Positions 41,031-49,063 of a DNA stretch of 64,000 bases are shown here, in pieces (the first letter of the stretch is position 1; each line of letters starts with the position of its first letter). A program made the position numbers and the translations under genes. Below the pieces are notes generated by a model. The model saw only the letters and a program-made list of their open reading frames with translations, searched no databases and had not been told where the DNA came from. Source of the DNA: Micromonospora olivasterospora (GTDB lineage Bacteria > Actinomycetota > Actinomycetes > Mycobacteriales > Micromonosporaceae); assembly GCF_007830265.1 (NCBI RefSeq), contig NZ_VLKE01000001.1:2542001-2606000 (forward strand). The letters are read 5' to 3'.

Positions 41031-42266
41031 GTGGATCCGGTCCGCAACCCGTACGCCCCGGGCGCCGGCCAGCGCCCGCCCGAACTCGCCGGGCGGGCGC
41101 GGGAACTGGACGTCTTCGACGTGGTGCTGGAGCGCATCGCGCGCGGCCGCCCGGAACGCAGCCTGATGCTCACCGGCCTGCGCGGCGTCGGGAAGACCGT
41201 GCTGCTCAACACCCTCCGCTCGCAGGCCATCGGGCGGCTCTGGGGCAGCGGCAAGATCGAGGCCCGGCCGGACCAGTCGCTGCGCCGCCCGATCGCGGCG
41301 GCCCTGCACATGGCGGTCCGCGAGTTGGCCCCCCGACACCGGGCCCCGGACCGGATCGAGGCGTTCCTCGGGGTGCTGAAGGCGTTCGCCCAGCGGTCCG
41401 CGCCGACCGGGCGGGCCGGTGCCGCCCCGAGGCTGCGCGACCGCTGGCAGCCCGGCATCGACGTGCCGGCGGCCACCGGCCGCGCCGACTCCGGGGACAT
41501 CGAGATCGACCTGGTCGAGCTGCTCAGCGACGCCGCCGCCGTGGCCGGCGACGTCGGCACCGGCATCGCCATCTTCATCGACGAGATGCAGGATCTCGGC
41601 GCCGAGGACGTCTCGGCGCTCTGCGCCGCCTGCCACGAGCTGTCCCAGCTCGGCGCCCCGCTGATCGTCGTCGGCGCCGGCCTGCCGCACCTGCCGGCCG
41701 TGCTCAGCGCGGCCAAGTCGTACTCCGAGCGGCTGTTCCGCTACCAGCGCATCGACCGGCTCGACCGGATCGCCGCGGACCAGGCGCTCTGCGCGCCGGC
41801 CGAGCGCGAGGAGGTCGAGTACGAGCCGAAGGCCCTCGACCTGCTCTACGAGAAGTCCGGGGGCTACCCCTACTTCGTCCAGGCGTACGGCAAGGCCACC
41901 TGGGACCATGCGCCGCGCTCCCCGATCACCGCCGCGGACGTCCGGGTGGCTGCCCCGGAGGCGGAGGCCGAACTGGCCGTCGGATTCTTCGGTTCCCGCT
42001 TCGAGCGGGCCACCCCGGCCGAACGCGAGTACATGCGGGCGATGGCCACGCTGTCCCTGGTGGAGGGGGACGCCGGCGGCCGGGACGACATGGACGCCGC
42101 GGTACCCACCGCCGAGATCGCCCGTTCGCTGGGACGCAAGCCGGCCAGCCTCTCCCCGGCGCGGGACGCGTTGATCAAGAAAGGGCTGATCTACTCCGGG
42201 GAGCGCGGCACGGTGGCGTTCACCGTCCCACACTTCGGCCGGTACCTGCGCACCCAGCCCGCCTGA
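41031..42266 (+). CDS. AAA-family ATP-binding protein
   Basis: 411 residues. P-loop LMLTGLRGVGKTVLLNTLR, Walker B GIAIFIDEMQDLG, a sensor region LIVVGAGLPHLPAV, then a winged-helix-like C-terminus (EIARSLGRKPASLSPARDALIKKGLIYSGERGTVAFTVP). This is the ORC/Cdc6-like archaeal-type ATPase plan seen in actinobacterial stand-alone ATPases of unknown role. GTG 41031 gives DPVRNPYAPGAGQRPPELAGR; an upstream ATG at 40989 would start inside the operator and is rejected. No Shine-Dalgarno sequence, so the mRNA is probably leaderless. Confidence 0.8.
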   Translation: MDPVRNPYAPGAGQRPPELAGRARELDVFDVVLERIARGRPERSLMLTGLRGVGKTVLLNTLRSQAIGRLWGSGKIEARPDQSLRRPIAAALHMAVRELAPRHRAPDRIEAFLGVLKAFAQRSAPTGRAGAAPRLRDRWQPGIDVPAATGRADSGDIEIDLVELLSDAAAVAGDVGTGIAIFIDEMQDLGAEDVSALCAACHELSQLGAPLIVVGAGLPHLPAVLSAAKSYSERLFRYQRIDRLDRIAADQALCAPAEREEVEYEPKALDLLYEKSGGYPYFVQAYGKATWDHAPRSPITAADVRVAAPEAEAELAVGFFGSRFERATPAEREYMRAMATLSLVEGDAGGRDDMDAAVPTAEIARSLGRKPASLSPARDALIKKGLIYSGERGTVAFTVPHFGRYLRTQPA

Positions 42267-42290
42267 CCGCCGGGCTGCCCGGCCGCGGCG

Positions 42291-42836
42291 TCACACCTTG
42301 GACCAGGGCGAAGGGAAGAGCACCTCGCCGCGCGGCGCCAGGCCCTCGCCGCCGGTGCTGGCCGGCAGGACCAGCGCCTGCCAGGGATCGCCCAGGCCGG
42401 ACCAGGGGCTGGTCAGCCCAAGCCGGTCGGCGCGGGTGAAGCCGAAGCGCCGGTAGAAGGCGGGGGACCCCAGCACCACCACCAGCCGCTCGCCCAACTC
42501 CGTGGCCGCGTCCAGGCCTGCCTGCACCACCGCCGTGCCGTGCCCGATCCGCTGCCGGTGCGGCGCGACCGCCACCGGGCCGAGGGCCAGGGCCGGGGCG
42601 TTCCCGTCGTCGCCCCGTACCCGGACCCGGGTCAGCAGGGCGTACCCGACGACCTCCCCGCCGTACTCGGCGACCATGGCCAGCTCGGCGATCCACGCGT
42701 CGGTGCCGCGCAGCTCCTCGACCAGCCCCACCTCCGGCGGCGCCAGCACGTCGGGGCGGGCGAAGGCCGCGGCCAGCACCCGACCGACCGGACCGGTGTC
42801 GGCCGGGTCCTCCGGGCGGAGCCGTAGCGTGGTCAC
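42291..42836 (-). CDS. GNAT-family N-acetyltransferase
   Basis: 181 residues of the YhbS-like group: LRPEDPADTGPVGRVLAAAFARPD, VVGYALLTRVRV, then the acetyl-CoA pyrophosphate loop LGPVAVAPHRQRIGHGTAVVQAGL (RxxGxG) and VVVLGSPAFYRRFGFTRADRLGL. Acceptor unknown. GTG 42836. Convergent with the AAA gene (24-base gap). Confidence 0.88.
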   Translation of the reverse strand: MTTLRLRPEDPADTGPVGRVLAAAFARPDVLAPPEVGLVEELRGTDAWIAELAMVAEYGGEVVGYALLTRVRVRGDDGNAPALALGPVAVAPHRQRIGHGTAVVQAGLDAATELGERLVVVLGSPAFYRRFGFTRADRLGLTSPWSGLGDPWQALVLPASTGGEGLAPRGEVLFPSPWSKV

Positions 42837-42983
42837 CCGGGCGAGGTTACCGCCCGGAGCGGTTCCACCAGCGACGGTCGCCGAGATCGGCGTGGCGGTC
42901 GAGCCCGGTCCGACGTCCATGTCGGCCGGTCGGATCGCGCCGTTGCGGGGGTAGACGACCGGACGAGAGGGTATGACTGGTTT

Positions 42984-43529
42984 ATGCAACCCGTGCGCTC
43001 CCTCGCCCGCGTCATGTTGAGCGGCATCTTCGTGGTCAGCGGCGCCCGCAACCTCCAGAACCCCGGCCGGCTGGTGCCGGCCGCGAAGCCTGTCACCGAC
43101 CGGCTCACCCCGTTGATCCAGCAGGTCGTCCCCAGCCTGCCCACCGACGCCGAGAAGCTGATCCGGGTCAACGCCGCCACCCACGTCGTCGGCGGCCTGC
43201 TGCTGGCCAGCGGCAGGTGCACCAGGGCGGCGGCCCTGGTGCTCGCCGGCACACTGATCCCGACCACCGCCGCGGCCCATCCCTTCTGGAGCAACGACGA
43301 CCCGGCACAGCGGGCACAGAACCAGGTCCACTTCCTGAAGAACCTCGGGCTCTTCGGCGGGCTGCTCCTCGCCGCCGCCGACACCGGGGGCAGGCCCGGG
43401 CTGCGGTGGCGCGCCGGTCACCGGATCGACCACTCGCGACGCTCCGTGCAGCGCGCGGTCCGCACCGCCCGCCGCGAGGCCCGGATCGCCGTACGCTCGG
43501 CGGCGACCGCCCGCCGCCTGCCCGGCTGA
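42984..43529 (+). CDS. DoxX-family membrane protein
   Basis: 181 residues. Four hydrophobic segments and the DoxX pattern: ARVMLSGIFVVSGARNLQNPGRLV at the start, NAATHVVGGLLLASGR, AALVLAGTLIPTTAAAHPFW and FLKNLGLFGGLLLAAAD. The basic C-terminal tail of about 45 residues is probably cytoplasmic. Members take part in thiosulfate or oxidative-stress-linked redox complexes in some species; here the partner is unknown. Confidence 0.85.
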   Translation: MQPVRSLARVMLSGIFVVSGARNLQNPGRLVPAAKPVTDRLTPLIQQVVPSLPTDAEKLIRVNAATHVVGGLLLASGRCTRAAALVLAGTLIPTTAAAHPFWSNDDPAQRAQNQVHFLKNLGLFGGLLLAAADTGGRPGLRWRAGHRIDHSRRSVQRAVRTARREARIAVRSAATARRLPG

Positions 43530-43671
43530 CCTGCGGCTCTTCACCCCCTCCCCGCCCCCGCCCCCGGCAACACCGCGAATTACCTGAACCACCCGCTAGG
43601 CGTTAACGCGGTGGAAATGTCAAAAACATGTGTGGGATCGGACACGGTCGCATAACGCGGGAGGCATCAAC

Positions 43672-45189
43672 GTGAGGCGCCGTTCTAGGCTCCCTGCTGG
43701 ACCTGGACGGGTAGGACGACCTTGGTACGGGGGTGGCCACGCCATGCCGGCGACCGTCGGACGACGGATGGACCGCCTCGCCCCGGTCCGCCGCATGACC
43801 CGTGGCCTCGACCGCAGGACGGCCGTGCGCGCCGGGGTCGTGGCCACCGTCGCCTACGCCGCGTGGCTCGCCATCGGCACCTTCGGCCGACCGTACAACT
43901 TCTTCGACATGAAGATCTACCACGGCGCTGTGGTGTGGTGGGCGAGCGGCCACGAGCTGTACGACTTCATCGCTCCCTCCACCACGCTCGGCTTCACGTA
44001 CCCGCCGTTCGGGGGCCTGGTCATGCTGCCCATGGCGCTCGTCCCGGTCGAGGTCGCCGGGTGGCTGAACGCGCTGGCCAGCATCGCCGCCCTGGCGCTG
44101 GTCCTGGCCGCGCTGCTGCGGCCGATCGTCGACCGGCTCGGCTGGCCGCTGTGGTTCACCGTCGGCATCGCGACCCCGATGGCGGTGGCCATCGAGCCGG
44201 GCCGGGAGACCCTCGGGTACGGGCAGGTCAACCTGCTGCTCTTCGCGCTGGTCATGGCCGACCTCGTCGGGCTGCGCTGGCGGGCGCGCCGCGGCACCCG
44301 GTTCGACCCGTCCGACGGGCCGCTGCGCCGCTTCGTGTTCGGCGGCGTCTGGGCCGGGGCCGGCATCGGCCTGGCCACCGCCGTCAAGCTGACCCCGGCG
44401 CTGTTCATCGCGTACCTGGTGATCACCCGGCAGTGGCGGGCGGCGGCCACGGCGGTCGGCACCGCGGTCGGCGTCACCCTCGCCGGCTTCGTCCTCGTCG
44501 GCACCGAGTCGCGGACGTACTTCGGCGGCGTGCTCTGGCAGACCGAGCGGGTCGGCGCGGCCGACATGACCCCGAACCAGTCGCTGGCCGGCCTGCTGGC
44601 CCGCCTGTACGACTCGATCGAGACGCCCGGCCTGCTCTGGCTGTCGTTCTCGGTGCTGGTCCTGGCGCTGGGGCTGTCCCGGGCCGCCAGCGCCCGCGGG
44701 GACGGTGACGAGCTGACCGCGTTCACCCTGGTCGGGCTCACCGGCAACGTGATCAGCCCGATCTCCTGGTCGCACCATCTCGTGTGGGTGATCCCGGCGA
44801 TCATCGTGCTCGCCGACGCCGCCGTACGTCGCCGGGAGGCGAGCCGCGGCCTGATGCCGCGGGCCGGCCAGGCGCCCCCGTACGGGGGGCTGCCGGGGGT
44901 CAACGGCCTGCGCCCGCCGATCTGGTACCCGACGCTGACCGGGCTCCGGCACGGCGTGGCGGCGGTCGGGCTCTACCTGCTGTTTCTCGTCTCGCCCATC
45001 TGGCCGTACGAACACCAACTCCCCGAGGTGTCGCACTACCAGGACGGCCTCTTCGGGGCGCTCATGGAGAACTCGCTGGCCCTGGCGCTGATCGTGCTGG
45101 TCGCCGCGCTGCCCTGGCGGCCGGGCGCCGAGCCGGCCTTCTACGCCGACCGGCTGGGCCGCACCGCCCCGGCGTACGCCCGCCGCTGA
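43672..45189 (+). CDS. GT87-type membrane mannosyltransferase
   Basis: 505 residues, about eleven membrane segments. FFDMKIYHGAVVWWASGHELYDF, TLGFTYPPFGGLVMLPMAL, GYGQVNLLLFALVMADL, TAVKLTPALFIAYL and NVISPISWSHHLVWV match the GT-C family 87 polyprenyl-phosphate-mannose alpha-mannosyltransferases of actinobacteria (PimE/Rv1159-like). Asp in the first loop (FFDMK) is the family catalytic residue. It probably adds mannose to phosphatidylinositol mannosides or lipoglycans at the outer membrane face. GTG 43672 has GGAGG 7 bases upstream; ATG 43744 is the alternative. Confidence 0.87.
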   Translation: MRRRSRLPAGPGRVGRPWYGGGHAMPATVGRRMDRLAPVRRMTRGLDRRTAVRAGVVATVAYAAWLAIGTFGRPYNFFDMKIYHGAVVWWASGHELYDFIAPSTTLGFTYPPFGGLVMLPMALVPVEVAGWLNALASIAALALVLAALLRPIVDRLGWPLWFTVGIATPMAVAIEPGRETLGYGQVNLLLFALVMADLVGLRWRARRGTRFDPSDGPLRRFVFGGVWAGAGIGLATAVKLTPALFIAYLVITRQWRAAATAVGTAVGVTLAGFVLVGTESRTYFGGVLWQTERVGAADMTPNQSLAGLLARLYDSIETPGLLWLSFSVLVLALGLSRAASARGDGDELTAFTLVGLTGNVISPISWSHHLVWVIPAIIVLADAAVRRREASRGLMPRAGQAPPYGGLPGVNGLRPPIWYPTLTGLRHGVAAVGLYLLFLVSPIWPYEHQLPEVSHYQDGLFGALMENSLALALIVLVAALPWRPGAEPAFYADRLGRTAPAYARR

Positions 45190-45285
45190 CCGGCGCCGGC
45201 ACGCGGAGGCCGGAGCGGCTGTGGAACGCCCCGCGGGCCAGGGCGGCGAGCCCCTCCTCGACGCGCCGGCGCGACGCGGCGGCGG

Positions 45286-45801
45286 TCAGGGGCAGTTGAC
45301 CCACTCCTCCGTGCCGTCGACGAAGACCTGCCGCTTCCAGATCGGCAGCCGGGCCTTCACCTCGTCGACCAGCCGGGCGCAGGCGGCGAACGCGGCGGCC
45401 CGGTGCGCGGTGCTCACGGCCGCGACCAGGGCAACGTCGCCGATCCCGAGCGGGCCGACGCGGTGCGACACCGCGACCGCGTAGACGTCGGGGTCGGCGG
45501 CCACCTCGGCGGCCACCTCGCGGAGCACCTCGGCGGCGCTCGGGTGGCCCTCGTACTCCAGGCTGGTCACCGCGCGGCCGTGGTCGTGGTCGCGGACCAC
45601 ACCCTGGAACGACACCACCGCGCCGGCCCGCCGATCGGCGACCGCCGCCTCGTGCGCGGCCAGGTCCAGCGGCTCCTCCGTCACCGTGCCGAACACCGTC
45701 GCCGCGCCCGTCCCGGCGGCGGGTGGGGCGGGCGGGACGCCGGCCTCCCCGGGGGTTGCCGTGACCACGCCCGCCGCTTCCGGGGTCTGGGCGCCCGTCA
45801 C
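45286..45801 (-). CDS. moaE: molybdopterin synthase large subunit
   Basis: Pairs with MoaD to convert cyclic pyranopterin into molybdopterin. The catalytic core has GAVVSFQGVVRDHDHGRAVTSLEYEGHPSA, VSHRVGPLGIGDVALVAAVSTAHRAAAF and the lysine region LPIWKRQVFVDGTEEWVNCP. 171 residues, with an Ala/Gly/Pro-rich N-terminal extension of about 45 residues absent from most MoaE proteins. The start GTG 45801 overlaps the moeA stop by four bases. moaD is 14 kb away. Confidence 0.92.
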   Translation of the reverse strand: MTGAQTPEAAGVVTATPGEAGVPPAPPAAGTGAATVFGTVTEEPLDLAAHEAAVADRRAGAVVSFQGVVRDHDHGRAVTSLEYEGHPSAAEVLREVAAEVAADPDVYAVAVSHRVGPLGIGDVALVAAVSTAHRAAAFAACARLVDEVKARLPIWKRQVFVDGTEEWVNCP

Positions 45802-47057
45802 CACGCCCGCTCCCCGGGCAGGAGGGGCAGCGGCACGACCGGCACGCGGGCGCCCGGCTCGCCGGTGGTGCCGGGGCGAACGACCGCGAACCCGTCCGCG
45901 CCCGCGAGCCCACGCAGCATGGCCGAGCCGACGTGGCGTACGGGGTGCGCGGTGCCGGCCACCCGGTCCAGCCGGACCAGGGCCAGGTGCGTGTAGTCGC
46001 CCCGCCCCGGCACCGGCTCGGCGAGCGCGGCGTGCGGCAGCACCGGCTGCGGCCGGCCCGCCAGGCCGGCGAGCAGCGGCGCGACCAGCGACACGAGGGC
46101 GACGATCGCCGACTGCGGGTTGCCGGGGAGGCCGGCGACGAAGCGGGTCCGGCCCTCCGGGCCGGTGAGCCGGGCGAGCAGCATCGGAAATCCGGGACGG
46201 ACCGCGACCGTGTTGACCACGTACTCCGCGCCGAGTTCCGCGAGCGCGGGGTGCAGGTGGTCGACCGGCCCGTGCATGGTCCCGCCCGTCGTGCAGACCA
46301 GGTCGGCGTCGGCCAGCGCCGTCCGCAGCGCTCCGACGTGCGCCGGCAGCGTGTCCGCCACCGGTCCGGTCACGTCGGCCGGGCGCACCTCGCAGCCGTA
46401 CCGGCGCAGCCAGGCCGGGACGGCGGGGCCGAGAGCGTCCCGGACCCGGCCGGCGGCCGGCGGGCCCGAGGTCAGCAGCTCGTCGCCGAAGACCAGCAGC
46501 GCCGCGCGGGGCGCGCGACGCACCCGCAGGGTGTCGTGCCCGCAGGAGGCGGCCAGGCCGATCAGCGCCGGGTCGACCGGGGTGCCGGCCGGGAGCAGTT
46601 CCTCACCGGCGTACGCCTCCTCGCCCGGTCGCCGCCACTCCGGCTGCGGTCGGGGCCTGCCCGTGATCCGGCCGTCCGCCGTCCGGGTGGACTCCTCGAC
46701 CCGCACGATCGCGGTGACCCCCTCGGGCACCATCGCGCCGGTGGCGATCTCGGCCGTCGTGCCGTCCTCGGCGAGCGGCGGCGGGCTGTTGCCGGCCAGC
46801 ACCCGGCCGACGATCCGCCACGGCCCCTCGCCGCGCACGGCCCAGCCGTCCACGCTGCTGGTGGGGAAGGCGGGCAGGTCGGTGCGGGGCGCCAACGGCT
46901 CGGCGAGGGTGAGTCCGTCGGCGTCGGCCAGCGGCCGGTCGACGGCGGGCAGCGCGGCGGCGAGGCCGGCGGCGTACGCCCGCTCACGGGCCTCCGCCCA
47001 GTCCGTCACCGGCAGTGCGGCGACCTGCTCCGCGGCGGACGCGGTCTCCGTGCTCAC
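45798..47057 (-). CDS. moeA: molybdopterin molybdenumtransferase
   Basis: Inserts molybdate into adenylated molybdopterin. 419 residues: PAFPTSSVDGWAVRGEGPWRI, EIATGAMVPEGVTAIVRVEES, VFGDELLTSGPPAAGRVRD, TTGGTMHGPVDHLHPAL and FVAGLPGNPQSAIVALVSLVAPLL are typical MoeA blocks. In most MoeA proteins the loop after TTGG is S-V-G, here T-M-H-G. GTG 47057 (STETASAAEQVAALPV) has GGGAGG 9 bases upstream and is preferred over the GTG at 47105. Overlaps moaE. Confidence 0.93.
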   Translation of the reverse strand: MSTETASAAEQVAALPVTDWAEARERAYAAGLAAALPAVDRPLADADGLTLAEPLAPRTDLPAFPTSSVDGWAVRGEGPWRIVGRVLAGNSPPPLAEDGTTAEIATGAMVPEGVTAIVRVEESTRTADGRITGRPRPQPEWRRPGEEAYAGEELLPAGTPVDPALIGLAASCGHDTLRVRRAPRAALLVFGDELLTSGPPAAGRVRDALGPAVPAWLRRYGCEVRPADVTGPVADTLPAHVGALRTALADADLVCTTGGTMHGPVDHLHPALAELGAEYVVNTVAVRPGFPMLLARLTGPEGRTRFVAGLPGNPQSAIVALVSLVAPLLAGLAGRPQPVLPHAALAEPVPGRGDYTHLALVRLDRVAGTAHPVRHVGSAMLRGLAGADGFAVVRPGTTGEPGARVPVVPLPLLPGERAW

Positions 47058-47262
47058 CGGCGCGATCCTCCCGTTCGCGACCGCGGGGCGACTCCCCGCG
47101 TCCACCGGCCGAGCCTATCGCCGGACGGCCCGCCGCGGCGGGTCAGCTGGTCGCCGCCGCGGGGCTGGTCGAGGACGTGGGACAGAGGCGGCCGGCCGCC
47201 GCGCCGGCTCGCTCGTCCGCGCCGCGTGCCGGCCAGGGTCGGGGGCGAAACAACCTGCCGGG

Positions 47263-47733
47263 TCAATGGTCGCCACCGCCCAGCTGGTCGACGGCGTGGG
47301 CCAGGATCGGGCCGAGCACGGCGAGGCCGTCGCGGGCGCCGCCGGTCGAGCCGGGCAGGTTGACCACCAGCATCCGGCCGATCACGCCGGCGACGCCCCG
47401 GGACAGCGCCGCCGCGGGCACCCTGTCCCGGCTGTGCGCCCGGATCGCCTCGGCGATGCCGGGAATCTCGTAGTGCAGCAGCTCGCGGGTGACGTCCGGG
47501 GTCCGGTCGGTGGGGGTGATCCCCGTGCCGCCGCTGGTCAGCACCACGTCGATCCCGTCGGCCTGGGCGGCCCGCAGCGCCGCGCCGACCGGCTCGCCGT
47601 CGGGCACCACCACCGGCTCGTCCACCTGGCAGCCCAGCTCGCGCAGCCCCGCCGCCAGCAGCGGGCCGCTGGTGTCGGCGTAGATGCCGGCGGAGGCGCG
47701 GTTGGAGGCGACCACCACCCGGGCGCGAATCAC
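47263..47733 (-). CDS. mog: molybdopterin adenylyltransferase (MogA/MoaB type)
   Basis: Adenylylates molybdopterin before metal insertion. 156 residues: ARVVVASNRASAGIYADTSGPLL at the start, DVVLTSGGTGITPTDRTPDVT (nucleotide-binding SGGTG), and GRMLVVNLPGSTGGARDGLAVLGP. GTG 47733 overlaps the moaC stop by four bases (GTGA), showing coupled translation. moeA starts 205 bases downstream with no other gene between. Confidence 0.92.
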   Translation of the reverse strand: MIRARVVVASNRASAGIYADTSGPLLAAGLRELGCQVDEPVVVPDGEPVGAALRAAQADGIDVVLTSGGTGITPTDRTPDVTRELLHYEIPGIAEAIRAHSRDRVPAAALSRGVAGVIGRMLVVNLPGSTGGARDGLAVLGPILAHAVDQLGGGDH

Positions 47734-48221
47734 GGCCGGTCCTCCGGCCGCAGCCACCGACCGGTCTTGCCGCCCTCCTTGCGGAGCACCCGTACGGCGT
47801 CGACCGACGCCGCCGGGTCCACCGCCTTCACCATGTCGACCAGGGCGAGCCCGGCGACCGCCACGGCGGTGAGGGCTTCCATCTCCACCCCCGTCCGGTC
47901 GGCGGTGCGCGCCGTGGCCGTGATCTCGACGGTGTCCTCGGTCAGCGTCAGGTCGACGGCCACCCCGTGCAGCGCGATCGGGTGGCAGAGCGGGATCAGG
48001 TCGGGCGTGCGCTTCGCGCCCATGATGCCGGCCAGCCGACCGACGGCGAGCGCGTCGCCCTTGGGCAGCCCGTCCCGCCGAAGCAGGTCGATGACCTGGG
48101 GCGTGGTACGCAGCCGGCCGGCGGCCACCGCGAGCCGGCCGGAGACCTCCTTGGCGGAGACGTCGACCATGCGGGCGGAGCCGGCCGCGTCGACGTGGGT
48201 GAGCTGCGCGGGTTCGGTCAC
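47730..48221 (-). CDS. moaC: cyclic pyranopterin monophosphate synthase
   Basis: Acts after MoaA to form cyclic pyranopterin monophosphate. 163 residues with all family blocks: ARMVDVSAKEVSGRLAVAAGRL, AGIMGAKRTPDLIPLCHPIAL, DRTGVEMEALTAVAVAGLALVDMVKAVD (catalytic Lys in MVKAVD) and LRKEGGKTGRW. GTG 48221 opens the leftward moaC-mog-moeA-moaE run. Confidence 0.95.
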   Translation of the reverse strand: MTEPAQLTHVDAAGSARMVDVSAKEVSGRLAVAAGRLRTTPQVIDLLRRDGLPKGDALAVGRLAGIMGAKRTPDLIPLCHPIALHGVAVDLTLTEDTVEITATARTADRTGVEMEALTAVAVAGLALVDMVKAVDPAASVDAVRVLRKEGGKTGRWLRPEDRP

Positions 48222-48847
48222 GGCGGCGAGCCTATCGTCCGGCTGCGACGCTCGCCGGCTTCCCGGTGTCCGCTTGGTCACGTGGGTCGGGGGTGCCAGG
48301 GGCGACGGCGCCGGGGAAATGCACCGAGGGCGGCCTGCGGCGGCCCGCACGTGCCCCCGCGACGTGCGGAGGCGGGTAGGGCGGGGTGAGTCCGAGGTGG
48401 TTGAGGGCTCCGCACTCGACCGGGCCGCCGTACTCCTTGGCGAGTTCGAGCGCCAATTCGTGCTGGCGTCTCGACTCCGGACCTCCGTGCCGCCTTGTGA
48501 GAAAAGGCTAACGAAGACGAAACAAAGACGAATTCTATGCGAATTGGCCGCGAACCAGTGGTATGCCCGGCATACCAACACAACCCCGAGCAAAGCACTG
48601 CAAAAGTGCGGGCAAGACGGCGACCCGGGAACGTCAACAAGAAGCTACGACAATTCTCCGCTCCGTTAACGTCCGCACATCAAGAGATCCCGCCGCCACC
48701 GCCCGCAGCAGTTACCGGATGCTCTTGCTGGAGCCACACCCCAACCACTTCGATAATCATCGCAGGAGTTCACACAGGCCTGGCGTTGAGTTTTCGCGCG
48801 GGAACGGTAGGTAACAGAGCGGCCTAGTCTTGCCGCATACTGCGCAT
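48222..48847. other. 626-base gap with an AT-rich half
   Basis: From about 48490 to 48840 the GC content is clearly below the window average (AAAGGCTAACGAAGACGAAA, TTCGATAATCATCGCAGGAG). No convincing gene is present. A minus-strand open frame at 48232-48456 starts at TTG with ALELAKEYGGPVECGALNHLGL, but has no ribosome site and ends in Arg/Pro-rich nonsense; it may be a gene remnant. The region holds the promoters of moaC (left) and the GGDEF-EAL operon (right). Confidence 0.5.
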
Positions 48848-49063
48848 ATGGACATGGAATGCCCCGAAGGCGGTCGAAAGGTCATAACATCTGCGCGTCG
48901 GCCAAGCCGGGCAGGCGTCGGCCTCGAAGATCCTCAGACGGAAGGTGGCAGCCATGAAGGCTCACGACTGGCTCTGATCGAGCCCTTCACCCGAGGCCTG
49001 ACCGGCCGTAAAGTCCGAGACACGTACTGCCAGGAATGGGCTGCGGCAGAGGATGAGACGTGA
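48848..49063 (+). CDS. possible small protein coupled to the GGDEF-EAL gene
   Basis: 71 codons from ATG 48848 (DMECPEGGRKVITSARRPS) to a TGA at 49061-49063 that overlaps the next GTG by four bases. The overlap and same strand argue for a gene; no ribosome site precedes the ATG and no family is recognised. It could instead be a translated leader or a chance frame. Confidence 0.35.
   Translation: MDMECPEGGRKVITSARRPSRAGVGLEDPQTEGGSHEGSRLALIEPFTRGLTGRKVRDTYCQEWAAAEDET

Noticed and set aside
48232..48456. Minus-strand small gene beginning ALELAKEYGG
   Set aside because: TTG start without ribosome site, C-terminal half is low-complexity. Kept only as a possible remnant in the gap entry.
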